This document shows positions 1-8,619 of a stretch of 64,000 bases of DNA, in pieces; positions within the stretch are counted from its first letter, which is position 1, and each line of letters starts with the position of its first letter. A program made the translations under genes and the position numbers. Location: positions 350,964-414,963 of the forward strand of contig CAJFCJ010000026.1 of NCBI GenBank assembly GCA_904063045.1. The letters run 5' to 3'. The notes under the pieces were generated by a model, which was not told the DNA's origin, searched no databases, and saw only the letters and a list, made by a program, of their open reading frames with translations. Source of the DNA: Dimorphilus gyrociliatus. Lineage: Eukaryota > Annelida > Polychaeta > Dinophilidae.

Positions 1-628
1 CTAAATTTACATAAAAAGAGTTATATTTACGTAATACTGAAAAATATTAGAGAAAATCATCATATTTATGAATATTATTACAAAAATAATAATATTATGG
101 AGTAATGGTTTGGGGACTAATAACCTCAGATGGGGTGTTTGAGGTTTGGAGGGTAAGCAAAAAAATTAAATGCTCAAACATATTCTTGTTTTGTTGTTGA
201 AGATGTTTTCCCTGTAATTGACGAAATCTCAGATAAAATGGGGAGAAATTACATCTTCCAACAAGACAATGCTGGCTGCCACACAGCAAGAGTTACCAAA
301 TCTGTATGTTTGGATGGGAGCTAGAGTAAGTGCATCGAAAAAGAGGGTCGTCAAATTCAAAGTTAATAAAAGTATTGGTCCCCAAACCCTTGTCTCACGG
401 CCGAATAAGAAAAAAACACATAAAAAAGCATACAATATAAAAACAAAAAAAATGATGTAAAAAGTTATCTAAATACTATTTGATAGAAATTTATATGTAG
501 AACCGAGTTTCACCTAATAATTAATAGCTACAATATTAAAAAAACAATCTTTTTTGATAAAGAAAAAGATTTTTAATGTTCGGCCTATCAAAATTTACTA
601 TGTCCGGATTTTTTAGTCCCTTACTTTA
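1..628 (+). mobile_element. Tc1/mariner transposon, 3' part, decayed
   Basis: The plus strand at about 75-335 encodes two recognisable blocks of a Tc1/mariner DDE transposase: VMVWGLITSDG near 85-130 and FQQDNAGCHTARV near 262-300. The second holds the Asp of the family's (Q)QDN..CH motif. The frames between them are broken and no full ORF remains. At about 575-628 the sequence ends in a terminal inverted repeat whose reverse complement contains GGGACTAAAAAATCCGGAC. It closely matches the end of the Tc1 relic at 29795-29835. The 5' half of the element lies outside the window or is lost. The 3' flank at 372-440 also matches the 3' part of the copy at 28790-28860. It is a dead copy. Confidence 0.75.
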
Positions 629-699
629 TACACTAGTTAATTTATTGTTGTTAAGCGAAAAGTATTAGCATACATTTTACAATGTGTGTTTTTAGTGGG

Positions 700-1130
700 T
701 CGGACAGGTACCATACTAGAAGACATTTTACAAAAAAAAATGTTTCGTTTCCGGAAAATGAGAGAGAAACCACACTAGGAAACAAAAAAGGAGTTTTGTT
801 TGAAAGAAAAAGAATAGGGACAGAAATTGCACTAAATTCCTTTTAAATATTGTTCTTAAACAAAATATACTAACATACACCTTTAAATATGTTTTTAGGG
901 GAGACAGGAACCAGATTATATATACTTTTTAGAAGTGTTGCTGTTAGGGCAAAAGTACCAGCACACGTTTTAAGATATGTTTTTTGTTTCGCGAAGTGGA
1001 GATGGGAACCATATTAGAATGTAAGTTCAAAAGGATTATGGATTGAACAAAACCAGTGTTTGCCTACATCTTACGAATGTGACGACTCCTAACGGCCCAC
1101 AAAATGTAATCATTATTTTATAATATACAA
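700..1130 (+). repeat. Dispersed GGAACCACACTA motif block
   Basis: Repeated, diverged copies of a unit whose core is (G)GGACAGGAACCACACTA. Examples lie near 704 (variant with CCATACTAGAAG), 770, 821, 902 and 1001. Copies are spaced roughly 60-110 bases apart and separated by AT-rich sequence containing ACATTTTAAAATGT-like palindromes. All copies in this block point the same way. No ORF is conserved between units. Confidence 0.7.
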
Positions 1131-1189
1131 AAAAAGTCAACGTTTATAGTGTGACAAAAAATTTTCGCGGTAAAACCAGGTCATTTCTA

Positions 1190-1460
1190 TAAATTGAACA
1201 TACAAGATTTTAAAATGAATTGCAATAATTTATTTATAAAAAATTTGAATAATTGATTCTTATATTTGAATAATTTGCTCATAAATCTCTTTTATATTGT
1301 CAGAAATTTGATTTGGATGATACAACTTTTCGAGACAATAATTGATTTTAAGTAGGATTTCTGGAAGGTTGGAGCAATGAATGAACAAGCACATTTTCAC
1401 TTACGTACCTTTGACCAAAATAGAGTTTCACCCAATCCCAAATGTTTATACCAGTTTACA
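1190..1460 (+). repeat. Interspersed repeat ending TATACCAGTTTAC
   Basis: This stretch is similar along its length to 32370-32640. Shared features are a TTTGAATAATTTATTCATAAAT-like start, the segment around GACAGAAATTTGATTTGGATGA, and the ending TATACCAGTTTAC. A third relative lies inverted around 46140-46460. No coding potential or RNA polymerase III boxes were recognised, so its class is unknown. Confidence 0.55.
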
Positions 1461-2275
1461 AAAAAATTCATTCTGTGAATACATTGACCTGTCAAAATGG
1501 GGGCCGACATAAAACGTCCCCAAATGAGATTTTTCAGAGCAACATTTCGGATTGAAAAATGGGTGGCAGGAGTAAAGTAGCTTTTGATTCATAGTTAGGG
1601 GGGTTCCACCTAAGGGTTAGGAGTAATCAAAAAGGTTAAGGAGAGACAAGGACTAGGTTAGGGTTAGGGTTAAAAGCGTGCATTCGGGGACGTTTTCTGT
1701 AGTATCCGTTGGCATCCGTCGGATGGCTTTCTGGTACAATTTTGTGGAAAATGACGAATTTTGAAGGAATTTAAACAAAGATTTAATTGAAAAAATTTAC
1801 TGTCTTTTTAAAACTCTGAAGAGTCTGACATCCGGTGTTGGCCTTCGCAGTCTACTGCTGGGGGCATCTCTCTTGGGATTCTAAAATTGAACTCATTCTT
1901 TTTCAGGTTCATACTCGTTAGTGCCAACTTTATCCTTAGTTCACTTCACCCACAATCCTTGCAAGGATTCGCTAAAACTGGCAAGCACAACAGCAAGCGT
2001 TGGTCTAACATGTTCTGCACCAAACTGCTCTGTGGGATCTCCTTTGATCTACCGAAATTCACGCAGCAATCATTAAATTTCCTCTCATCATTCCAATCTT
2101 TTCTCTCTTCTCTACGATAGAATTTTTCTTCTCATAGTTCAATCACTTGTTCTTTTGTACAAGATGATTTTTCTTTCAATAGCTTTATTAATCGTTCCTC
2201 CAAACGAGTTAACTCTTTTTGACCAGCTGATTATTCCTCTTCTACTCATTCATTTACGATAGGCAAGATTATCCT
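1455..2275. repeat. 820-bp duplication (copy 1 of 2)
   Basis: This segment is almost identical to 22541-23361 (copy 2). Only scattered single-base differences were seen, for example GGGGGCATCTC here against GGGGGCGTCTC there. The block contains a MITE followed by an antisense BEL/Pao gag fragment. Because copy 2 lies inside a recognisable BEL element, copy 1 is probably the derivative. Confidence 0.9.
1500..1707. mobile_element. MITE-1, MULE-type, with TTAGGG core
   Basis: About 208 bp with terminal inverted repeats: the left end reads GGGGCCGACATAAAACGTCC and the right end, reverse-complemented, begins GGATACTACAGAAAACGTCC. The core holds AAGGGTTAGG, GGTTAAGG and GGTTAGGGTTAGGG, as in the other copies. 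No clear 9-bp target duplication remains. A second copy of this same insertion is at 22584-22791. Confidence 0.8.
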
Positions 2276-2335
2276 TTTAACCTTTGTGACTATCTCGTTT
2301 TCCAATTGATAACTATTATTAACAATCAAAAAGGG
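1780..2335 (-). pseudogene. BEL/Pao gag fragment
   Basis: The minus strand matches parts of the gag gene of the longer BEL copy (compare 17460-17760 and 18190-18470): the stretch after the first CCHC knuckle, an upstream charged segment, and the coiled-coil-rich part with glutamate- and lysine-rich codons. Several frameshifts and stops are present and the pieces are out of their usual spacing. An open plus-strand frame at 1887-2120 is only the antisense of this relic. Confidence 0.65.
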
Positions 2336-2385
2336 TTAGGTTAGGTTAGGGTTTGGGTACGTTTTCTGTCATATCCGTCAAAATA
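2326..2385. mobile_element. MITE right-half fragment with telomeric tract
   Basis: AAAAAGGGTTAGGTTAGGTTAGGG-like sequence (2331-2356) is followed by TACGTTTTCTGTCATATCC, which is the right terminus of the MITE family. The left half is missing. The break lies at the end of the neighbouring gag fragment. Confidence 0.6.
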
Positions 2386-2764
2386 AATTCTTTGTCTTCC
2401 TGTGACACAAAATTTTACAGGCAGAAATATTTCCTTACTCTTGCTTGTTAATTGTATTTGGCAAATTAAATGAACATTCTCTTTTATCATAGAACTGAAA
2501 AACAGTCTAAAAAATTTTTTAGAAAAGGTTTTATTCTTACACCGAAAATGTATAGGAGAGCTGGTTAAAAATCTACTTAAAATAAATATGTACATCTTCC
2601 AGATAACCTTGCAATTTTGTTAACTTTCGCCTTTAATACATTCTCCTCCATTTTTCAAAAGTGTCCACATTCGTCATTTATAACCACTTCTCAATTTTGC
2701 CATATTTGTTGACCTTTACCTTCAATACATAACTCAGGGTTAACCACAGTAGAATACATTTTAC
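2386..2764. other. Non-coding AT-rich stretch
   Basis: No gene recognised. It holds degenerate members of the dispersed motif (GGAGAGCTGGTTAAAAATCTACTT near 2551, a family also seen near 32710 and 36915) and two copies of a CCTTYACCTTCAATAC-like motif (near 2630 and 2708). The minus-strand ORF here shows no recognisable domain. Confidence 0.4.
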
Positions 2765-2972
2765 GGATGCGACAGAAAACGTCCACAAATCAGTGCTTTT
2801 ACCCTAACCCTAACACAGCCCTAAGCTGTACCTAACCTTTTCCAATACCCCTAACCCTTAGAGGAGACCCTCCTAAGTACAAATCAGTTGCTGTTTTCTT
2901 CTGCCTTAACCATTTCTCAAACCAAATTTTTGTCTTGAAATTTTTCATTTGTGGACGTTTTCTATCGACCCC
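2765..2972. mobile_element. MITE-2 with perfect 9-bp target duplication
   Basis: A 208-bp element. The left end begins GGATGCGACAGAAAACGTCC and the right end, reverse-complemented, begins GGGGTCGATAGAAAACGTCC. It is flanked by ACATTTTAC at 2756-2764 and again at 2973-2981, a perfect 9-bp duplication typical of MULEs. The core contains CCCTAACCCTAAC and CCCTAACCCTTAG. It is non-coding, and its ends match those of the intact MULE at 47410-50336. Confidence 0.92.
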
Positions 2973-2989
2973 ACATTTTACATGTGCTA

Positions 2990-3600
2990 TGTCAAGGGAA
3001 AGGTTTTACCACACTTTTAAAATTAAAAATCTGCCATTCTTGTCAACATTCATATTCTTAAAACATTATCACATATATTCATAATATTAACTGACTCAGA
3101 TAAATATTCATAATATGCAGTGATTCTCATGAATATTCATAATCTTAAATCACCCTCATGAATATTTATAATGTTATCACATTCTCATGAATATTCAAAA
3201 TATTTACAGATTCCTATTAATGTAATCAATATGAAGTGTATTTCAGATTTCTAAAGAAGTTGTCCATATAAAAAATTAACGCTAGAGAATTATAAAAAAA
3301 TTATATTTTTAGGCCATTCCTTAAATGCTGAAAATATTGACTGTTTTTAAATAACATTATATATAAGCTTCTTCTCATCAATATTCATAACTCTAGCCGA
3401 TTGTCATTTCCAAAATGATCTTAACTGCCAGTTATCAAAATCAAAAAAAAAACTCTGTTCGCATCAAAAAAACAAAAAAATGTGAGAATTCTCAATAAGA
3501 GTAACAATTTTAGACAATTCTTGTGCTTATTCACAGATTCAATCGATTTTCATCAATATTCTTATGTTTAACCTGTTGCCCATCAATATTCTTTAGTGTC
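2990..3600. repeat. ATGAATATTCAT palindrome array
   Basis: Irregular repeats of about 30-45 bases built around the palindrome ATGAATATTCAT, usually preceded by TTCTCATC/G and followed by AATCTTA. Copies are evident at about 3110-3200 and, more diverged, at 3380 and 3545-3590. The same array type recurs at 34010-34430, 36580-36770, 38230-38640 and 39660-39890. Confidence 0.65.
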
Positions 3601-3603
3601 TGG

Positions 3604-3626
3604 TTAACCCTAACCCTAACCCTAAC
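3604..3626. repeat. Interstitial telomeric repeat (CCCTAA)3-4
   Basis: Uninterrupted TTAACCCTAACCCTAACCC tract, not part of a recognisable MITE. It separates the ATGAATATTCAT array from a decayed coding stretch. Confidence 0.9.
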
Positions 3627-3639
3627 TTTAAGTTTTTAT

Positions 3640-4180
3640 ATGTTCCACTTAGAACGAATATTGAGGTTCATTATGACATAGGTAACTCAAAGATTGATTA
3701 TATATACAGAGGAGCCTCTCCATACTCAAACTGAAAAGATCAGCTACTAGTATACCTGCTTCAAAATGCAATAGTGCACATTGTAAATTGCGCCCAACCT
3801 TGTGAAAGGGGGATCTTGGAGCTCCAAAGATGGTCATATCACCAAGAACATTGAGGAACCCCTCTGCTGAAAAACCGATCATGTCTTTTCATTGATGAAT
3901 GTACAAAATGCAACTGGGACCTGTCTAGCTTCACATCTTCACCCTTGTCAAGGATGTTCGGTTTCGTTGCCAAGAAAGCTAGCAGTAACAGAGAGAATGT
4001 TTAGGCTCTGACGGAACATATCAGAAAATGCGGAATCAACACAATAACCGTACTTCCTGTTATGGTTAAACCCCAAATGACCAAAATGGAAGTCAAGAAA
4101 GTGACTACTGTGATCCAATTTTTATATAATTGAGATTGGTTGTGTGTCACAAAGTTTATCTCATCCAATCCTCAGCTAGT
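3640..4180 (+). pseudogene. Decayed coding fragment of unknown origin
   Basis: This stretch is less AT-rich and more codon-like than its surroundings. The plus strand reads, with a few stops and shifts, SCLFIDECTKCNWDLSSF, then SRMFGFVAKKASSNRENV, a stop, then ALTEHIRKCGINTITVL. The FGFVAKK segment weakly recalls the F(G)FVA(R/K) strand of phosphotyrosine-binding domains, but the evidence is thin. It is bounded by a telomeric tract on the left and by a MITE on the right, so it may be a displaced host exon or two. I do not assign a function. Confidence 0.35.
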
Positions 4181-4186
4181 GTTTTT

Positions 4187-4393
4187 GGATGCTACAGAAA
4201 ACGTCCCCAAGTGCATGGTTTAACCCTAACCCTAACCTACCCCTTGTCTCTCTCTAACCTGTTTGATTACCCCTAACCCTTAGATGGAACCCCCCCTGAC
4301 TACAAATCAAAATCTACTTTACTTCTTTAGCCATTTTTCAATCTGAAATCTTGCTTTCAAAAATCTCACTTGGGGACGTTTTCTGTGGGCCCA
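4187..4393. mobile_element. MITE-3 with 9-bp target duplication
   Basis: The left end is GGATGCTACAGAAAACGTCC. The right end, reverse-complemented, reads TGGGCCCACAGAAAACGTCC. It is flanked by AGTGTTTTT at 4178-4186 and 4394-4402. The core again carries CCCTAACCCTAACC and CCCCTAACCCTTAG. It is 207 bp long and non-coding. Confidence 0.88.
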
Positions 4394-4599
4394 AGTGTTT
4401 TTATGCTAAATAGTTTTTGTATGGTGATGTGTATGTAAACTTGTGTTTTGTGTTTTTGGATTCTTTGCCCTCACAACACCAGCATTTTGGCGGGTATAAA
4501 CCACTTTATTAACTAATTTTTTAGATCACTCTATAAAAAACCACACTATAAAAAAATTTAAACTGTGTTAATTTTGTGATTGGAAATTTGATTTCAGTA

Positions 4600-6490
4600 T
4601 TGTGTTTTGTTTAGGGGAGGGGAGAGGGAAACCACACTAGAACACAATTTTAAAAGAATTTTTTAAAAGGTGAAGCAAAAAAGAATGTATTTTTTTAGTC
4701 TTGTTTTAGCAAGTTTTATTTTAGAACGCTTTTTGTTTGAGACGGGAACCACGTTAAAATATATTTTTAGGAAAATTTTTTCAAGATAAAGCATACATTG
4801 TAAAATGTCTTTTTTTGGATTTGGACGGGAACCACACTAAAAAGCAGTTTTATTCTTCATATAGGAACAGAAACCACATTAGAATACATTTTATTGAAAA
4901 ATATTATCATACGTCTAAAAATGTGTTGATGTTAAAAAGTTTTGTTTCTTTGAGAAAAGTTTAAAAAACTAGGTTATAGAAATTAAGGAAGGAAACTTTT
5001 AAATAAAGTAGGAAAAAGACTTTAATTTAATAGTCACCGTGAACATATATCTTAGCAATATGATGCGACGGTGAAGACAATTCAGTTACTAACATCGTAT
5101 ACGTAGGGAGCCACGTATGACGTTACGTTTTATAAAGGAGATCGTGGCCCTCTGTTGGCTGTTATAAACGTTACTTAGCGTAACTTGTTTAACAGGAACC
5201 GCTCTGAAAATTTATTATTTATTTTGAAAGAAACCATACTAATTACTAAAACTATTTGCCGTTGATTGTTACACGTAAAAAAAATATTAAAATGTATTTT
5301 AGCGTGGTTCCCCTCTAAGAGACAAATGAAAAGTCTGGGTTAGCACATTTGGAAAAATATTGGTGTGTTTCGTATTCGAAACAAAAATGTATCTTGTTCT
5401 GGTATGATTTTTACTTCAAATAATATCATTTGTTTTGTCTGAAAAAAAAGTAACCATACTGCGTTTGCATTTAAAATATTCCCTTTTTCAATCATTAGTA
5501 TGGTTGCTATCCCTCATCTTTTTGAAAGAATACAATTAATTGTGGATTACCCATTTAAAATTCAATTATGAATTTAATTTTTGTTTTTCTAAGCGGACCA
5601 GAAGATATATTATTTTTCATGGAACCATATTTCAAAATGTACTTTTCTCGAAAACTATAAAAAACATACTTGTCGGTAAGAAAACCACACTAATAAGTAT
5701 TTTTAAATGTAGTTAATTTTTTTAAAAAAATGGTATGAATGGAATTCCTTTCTCGAAACATACTAAAAAATTGAAAATTTGTCATAATATGGGTGCCTGT
5801 TTGAGAATAGAATACTATTGAAAATATATTCTATTGAAGGTCTGTAGTGTTAAAACTGTACCAAAACAATACAACATCTATCATATATTTCACTTTGTAG
5901 AGGGGACCAGACTAGAATATTTGTGCTTTTGTTTCGGAAAGGGAAACCACACATTAAAAGAAATTCTAAGACACTTGAGGGGAAACATTTTTTTAAGAAA
6001 ACTTTTAAAAATTATTTATATTTGGATGGGAACCTCACTAAACTACGAATAAGTTGGACTAACTAAAACACACTTAAAACTTAAAATCAACAATTTCCAA
6101 TGCTCTGAACTAGTACTGAAAGGAACCACACTAAAAAATTGCTGTCTACTTTTACTATTGTTTTAAGAATCAGTCTAATTATCAAGTGAGAAGATTGTGT
6201 TTCAAACAATAGAAAAAGTTAAAATTGTGTTTATACATAATATATTGCATTATCAACAGGATCGAAACCATACTACATAAATATTTAAATGGCTTCTTTT
6301 TTTAGTACTTTTTAATGTGTTCTTTTAACTTTAGCATGGTTACAGTTCCTTACATTTTTGAAACAAGGCTTTTAAAAGAAAACCTATTTTTAATGCCAAA
6401 ATATATTTACGGACATTTTATAATGTATTTTTTTGGATCGGGACAGAAACCACATTAATATATATTTTCAAAGCAATTTGCTGTCTCATT
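4600..6490 (+). repeat. Dispersed GGAACCACACTA motif block
   Basis: Many copies of the motif on the plus strand (for example near 4626, 4741, 4826, 4862, 5690, 5938, 6025, 6117, 6260 and 6438). A few are inverted (near 5300, 5500 and 6335). Several copies are followed by AATACATTTTA. A BEL LTR interrupts the block at 4995-5194. Confidence 0.75.
4995..5194 (-). mobile_element. Solo BEL/Pao LTR
   Basis: About 200 bp, closely related to the LTR at 19267-19475. Shared features are TAAATAAAGTAGGAAAAAGA, CAGTTACT, a GGGAGCCAC segment, and the end GTTTAACA. Read on the minus strand it starts TGTTAAACAAG. No internal BEL sequence adjoins it, so it looks like a solo LTR left by recombination. Confidence 0.8.
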
Positions 6491-6599
6491 TCAAATCATT
6501 GTTCATTTTGGCTATTTGATTTGGTTACATTATAAAGTTACGTTATTTTCTTTTGTCAATAAGCATCTCTATTCGTTTTTTGTCTTATCAATAAAATTA

Positions 6600-6860
6600 T
6601 AAGGGATCAACAGAAGTCGCCCCTGAATAGTTATTTAACTATATAGTATACTTAGACAAAGCTTAATAAAGAATATACTTTTTTTTTCTTGAAGCAAACA
6701 GTTTAGAATTGAAAGAGTATAGTAACAAAAGTAAATATTTAATATAGGTGAAAAGTGGTTCAGACAGAAAATGTTCATAACAGAAAATGTCCAAAATATA
6801 ACAGTGAAAATAAGGTGAAAAAATAAAAAAAAACCGTTTCTTTCCCCTATGAAATTTGAT
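6600..6860. other. MULE-terminus-like boxes, no gene
   Basis: Contains CAGACAGAAAATGTTC (near 6769) and AACAGAAAATGTCC (near 6779), which look like degenerate MULE terminal boxes, and GGGATCAACAGAAGTCGCCC near 6604. The open frame on the minus strand is low-complexity and probably not coding. Confidence 0.4.
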
Positions 6861-6867
6861 AAAGGTC

Positions 6868-7165
6868 AAAACAGCAAACTGAACTGGAATGAAGAAGCTG
6901 AAGAAGCCTTTGATACCCTCAAGAGAGCTATGATAACACCTCCAATCCTACAAACATTTCTACCTAACCACTGATGCATCTGATTTTGCAGTTGGAGCTA
7001 TCTTAGAGCAAGAAACTGTTGGAGCTGATGGAAAGAAAACCAAGAGACCAGTTTCATTTGCATCAAAACTACTTATCAATTCACAGCTCAAGTATACTGC
7101 ATATCAGAAAGAAGCTTTTATTGTTTATTGAGCAACACAGAAGTTTTCAGATTACCTGAAAAAAA
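6868..7165 (+). pseudogene. Ty3/gypsy RT-RNase H fragment
   Basis: The translation reads NWNEEAEEAFDTLKRAMI, then TDASDFAVGAILEQ and PVSFASKLL, then LKYTAYQKEAFIV. This is the junction of reverse transcriptase and RNase H in Ty3/gypsy elements (RT_RNaseH_2 family). The TDAS Asp is the first RNase H catalytic residue. One frameshift lies before TDAS and there is a stop after IVY. No other gypsy sequence is visible, so this is an isolated scrap between MULE pieces. Confidence 0.85.
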
Positions 7166-7330
7166 ATTACCTGTCAAGGATTCATTTCTCCAAATGTTCT
7201 CCATCCATGGATTCTTAAAGATAAAAGGAGAGTTGAAGCAGGTGCCATTGCTTTTTCATTTTTAACTTTAAAAAAGAAAAAGCTTCTAAACTACTATTCA
7301 AGGAACTCATTTATACAATATTTACTTTTT
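7166..7330 (+). pseudogene. MULE transposase exon-2 fragment
   Basis: Plus-strand translation MFSIHGFLKIKGELKQVPLL matches the segment just after the first catalytic Asp in the intact MULE (LYSIHGFLKKDSELKQVPLL in the copy at 47769-49802). Stops follow. It starts directly at the gypsy fragment, indicating a junction of two broken elements. Confidence 0.8.
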
Positions 7331-7385
7331 TATTCTAAAATCATTTCATCTTCTCTATTCTTATTTAATTGTTTTTTTTTATATT

Positions 7386-7484
7386 ATGTGGACATTTTCT
7401 GTCGGCCCCTTGAAAAGTACATGATACAGGATGCCACAGAAAATGCTGCCAAATGCATGATTTAACCCTAACCCTAACCTAACC
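7386..7484. mobile_element. MITE terminal fragments
   Basis: GTGGACATTTTCTGTCGGCC at 7386 is a right terminus. GGATGCCACAGAAAATG near 7429 is a left terminus that runs into TTTAACCCTAACCCTAACC (7461-7484). Two broken MITEs lie back to back. Confidence 0.6.
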
Positions 7485-7485
7485 T

Positions 7486-7915
7486 TGTATGCACTGTAAT
7501 GTTTTCTCTAATAATTGATACACTTCTTTTCAGACAAAAGTTTTTCATAGATGACAACTAAATTTTCTTCTCTCTACAGTTCATAAAAAAATTCATTTTT
7601 TGAAATAGCTAGGGCGACTTCTATCGTATTCAAATTATAACAGTACATATCTTTACAGCAGTCACGTGGCACCCTTTTTTTCGTGATTGAGAAAAGATGA
7701 TCGGGTTGGTCAAGGGATCGTAATGACATAAACTCTACATAGAGTATATTGTATTTCTGATATGAAAATTTTGTTTAAAATATGAAGAAAGTCAGAGTTT
7801 AAATTATTTTCTTACATTGATTTCAAGAGAAAGTTTAACTATAAAAATTTTATCATAAGATAATCCTAACTTTCTTAATTTTGATAAACTTCAAATAATT
7901 ACACTTTCAGTGAAA
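7486..7915. other. Stretch without recognised gene
   Basis: AT-rich with no domain-bearing ORF. One CACGTG E-box (GTCACGTGGC near 7661) is present. Nothing else stood out. Confidence 0.3.
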
Positions 7916-7922
7916 TCTTCTT

Positions 7923-8440
7923 TTACAAAATGGAGTACACCAGTTCTATTTGACAGACATAATGACAAAAGTCATCTGATTCAATATTGCTAATTAGAAA
8001 ATGACTAAGAACTACTTCCTCATTATCAATATCCATTGAAGATATTTCAAAATTTTCTTCAAACATATCCTTAGTTTTAGAATGTTCATTACACCTTCTT
8101 AAATATAAACCTGGTAAACATATCCAATGAAGTTTATGCGAACAAAGAAGCCATTTGACTTGCTTGGGGTCGACAGAAAACGTCCACAAATGAGAAATTT
8201 CAAGACTAGATTTTGGATTAAGAAATGGTTAGGAAGCAGAAGAGAGCAACTGATTTGTACTTAGGAAGATCTCCTCTAAGGGTTAGGGGTAATGCAAAAG
8301 GTTAGGTACTGCCAAGGGCTGGGTTAGGGTTAGGGTAAAAGCACTCATTTGTGGACGTTTTCTGTCGCATCCGCCTTGCTGTTTTTTGCTAATTTTCTTA
8401 CAACACCCATAACAGAGACTGACATTTTCATCAGATTCTT
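7923..8440 (-). pseudogene. MULE PHD-like exon and linker, split by MITE
   Basis: On the minus strand the sequence right of the MITE reads LCYGCCKKISKKQQG. Left of it the reading continues WLLCSHKLHWICLPG and then an acidic linker (SSMDIDNEEVVL). This parallels the first exon of the outer MULE at 47250 (CFGCKKKINKLKQG, then CSLCHHKVHWACLS). The cysteine/histidine pattern of the C4HC3 finger is therefore still visible but interrupted. The linker follows the LPG with no intron, whereas other family members have a GT..AG intron at this point. No FLYWCH or DDE part remains here. Confidence 0.7.
8166..8372. mobile_element. MITE-4 inserted in a MULE exon
   Basis: 207 bp with left end GGGGTCGACAGAAAACGTCC and right end, reverse-complemented, GGATGCGACAGAAAACGTCC. 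The flanks GACTTGCTT and GCCTTGCTG agree at 7 of 9 positions, consistent with an old 9-bp duplication. The core contains AAGGGTTAGGGGTAATGC and GGGTTAGGGTTAGGG. The element interrupts the zinc-finger exon of a MULE relic. Confidence 0.9.
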
Positions 8441-8519
8441 TCCTATAGTGTCTTTTGGGTGAAAAAATTTTAAAGCTATTTAAAAATAAGCAACAATTGT
8501 ATTTGCAGATAATATGACG

Positions 8520-8595
8520 GTAATTGAAAAAGGTTAGGCTAGATATGGGTTAGGGTAAAACCATAGATTTATGGCCGTTTTCTACCACATCCAAA
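8520..8595. mobile_element. MITE right half, GGCC subtype
   Basis: AAAAAGGTTAGGC, GGGTTAGGGTAAAACC and then TTATGGCCGTTTTCTACCAC. This is the subtype seen complete at 22139-22345, with GGCC in place of GTCC in the terminal box. Confidence 0.65.
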
Positions 8596-8619
8596 ACATA
8601 CTAGTATACATTTTTTAGA

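Noticed and set aside
1887-2120. 77-aa plus-strand ORF, repeated at 22971-23204
   Set aside because: It is the antisense of a BEL gag fragment carried in the 820-bp duplication. Its exact conservation reflects the duplication, not selection on the protein.
3649-3882. 77-aa minus-strand ORF (MIGFSAEGFLNVLGD)
   Set aside because: The plus strand of the same stretch continues into further codon-like sequence, which favours that strand. Neither is convincing as a functional gene.
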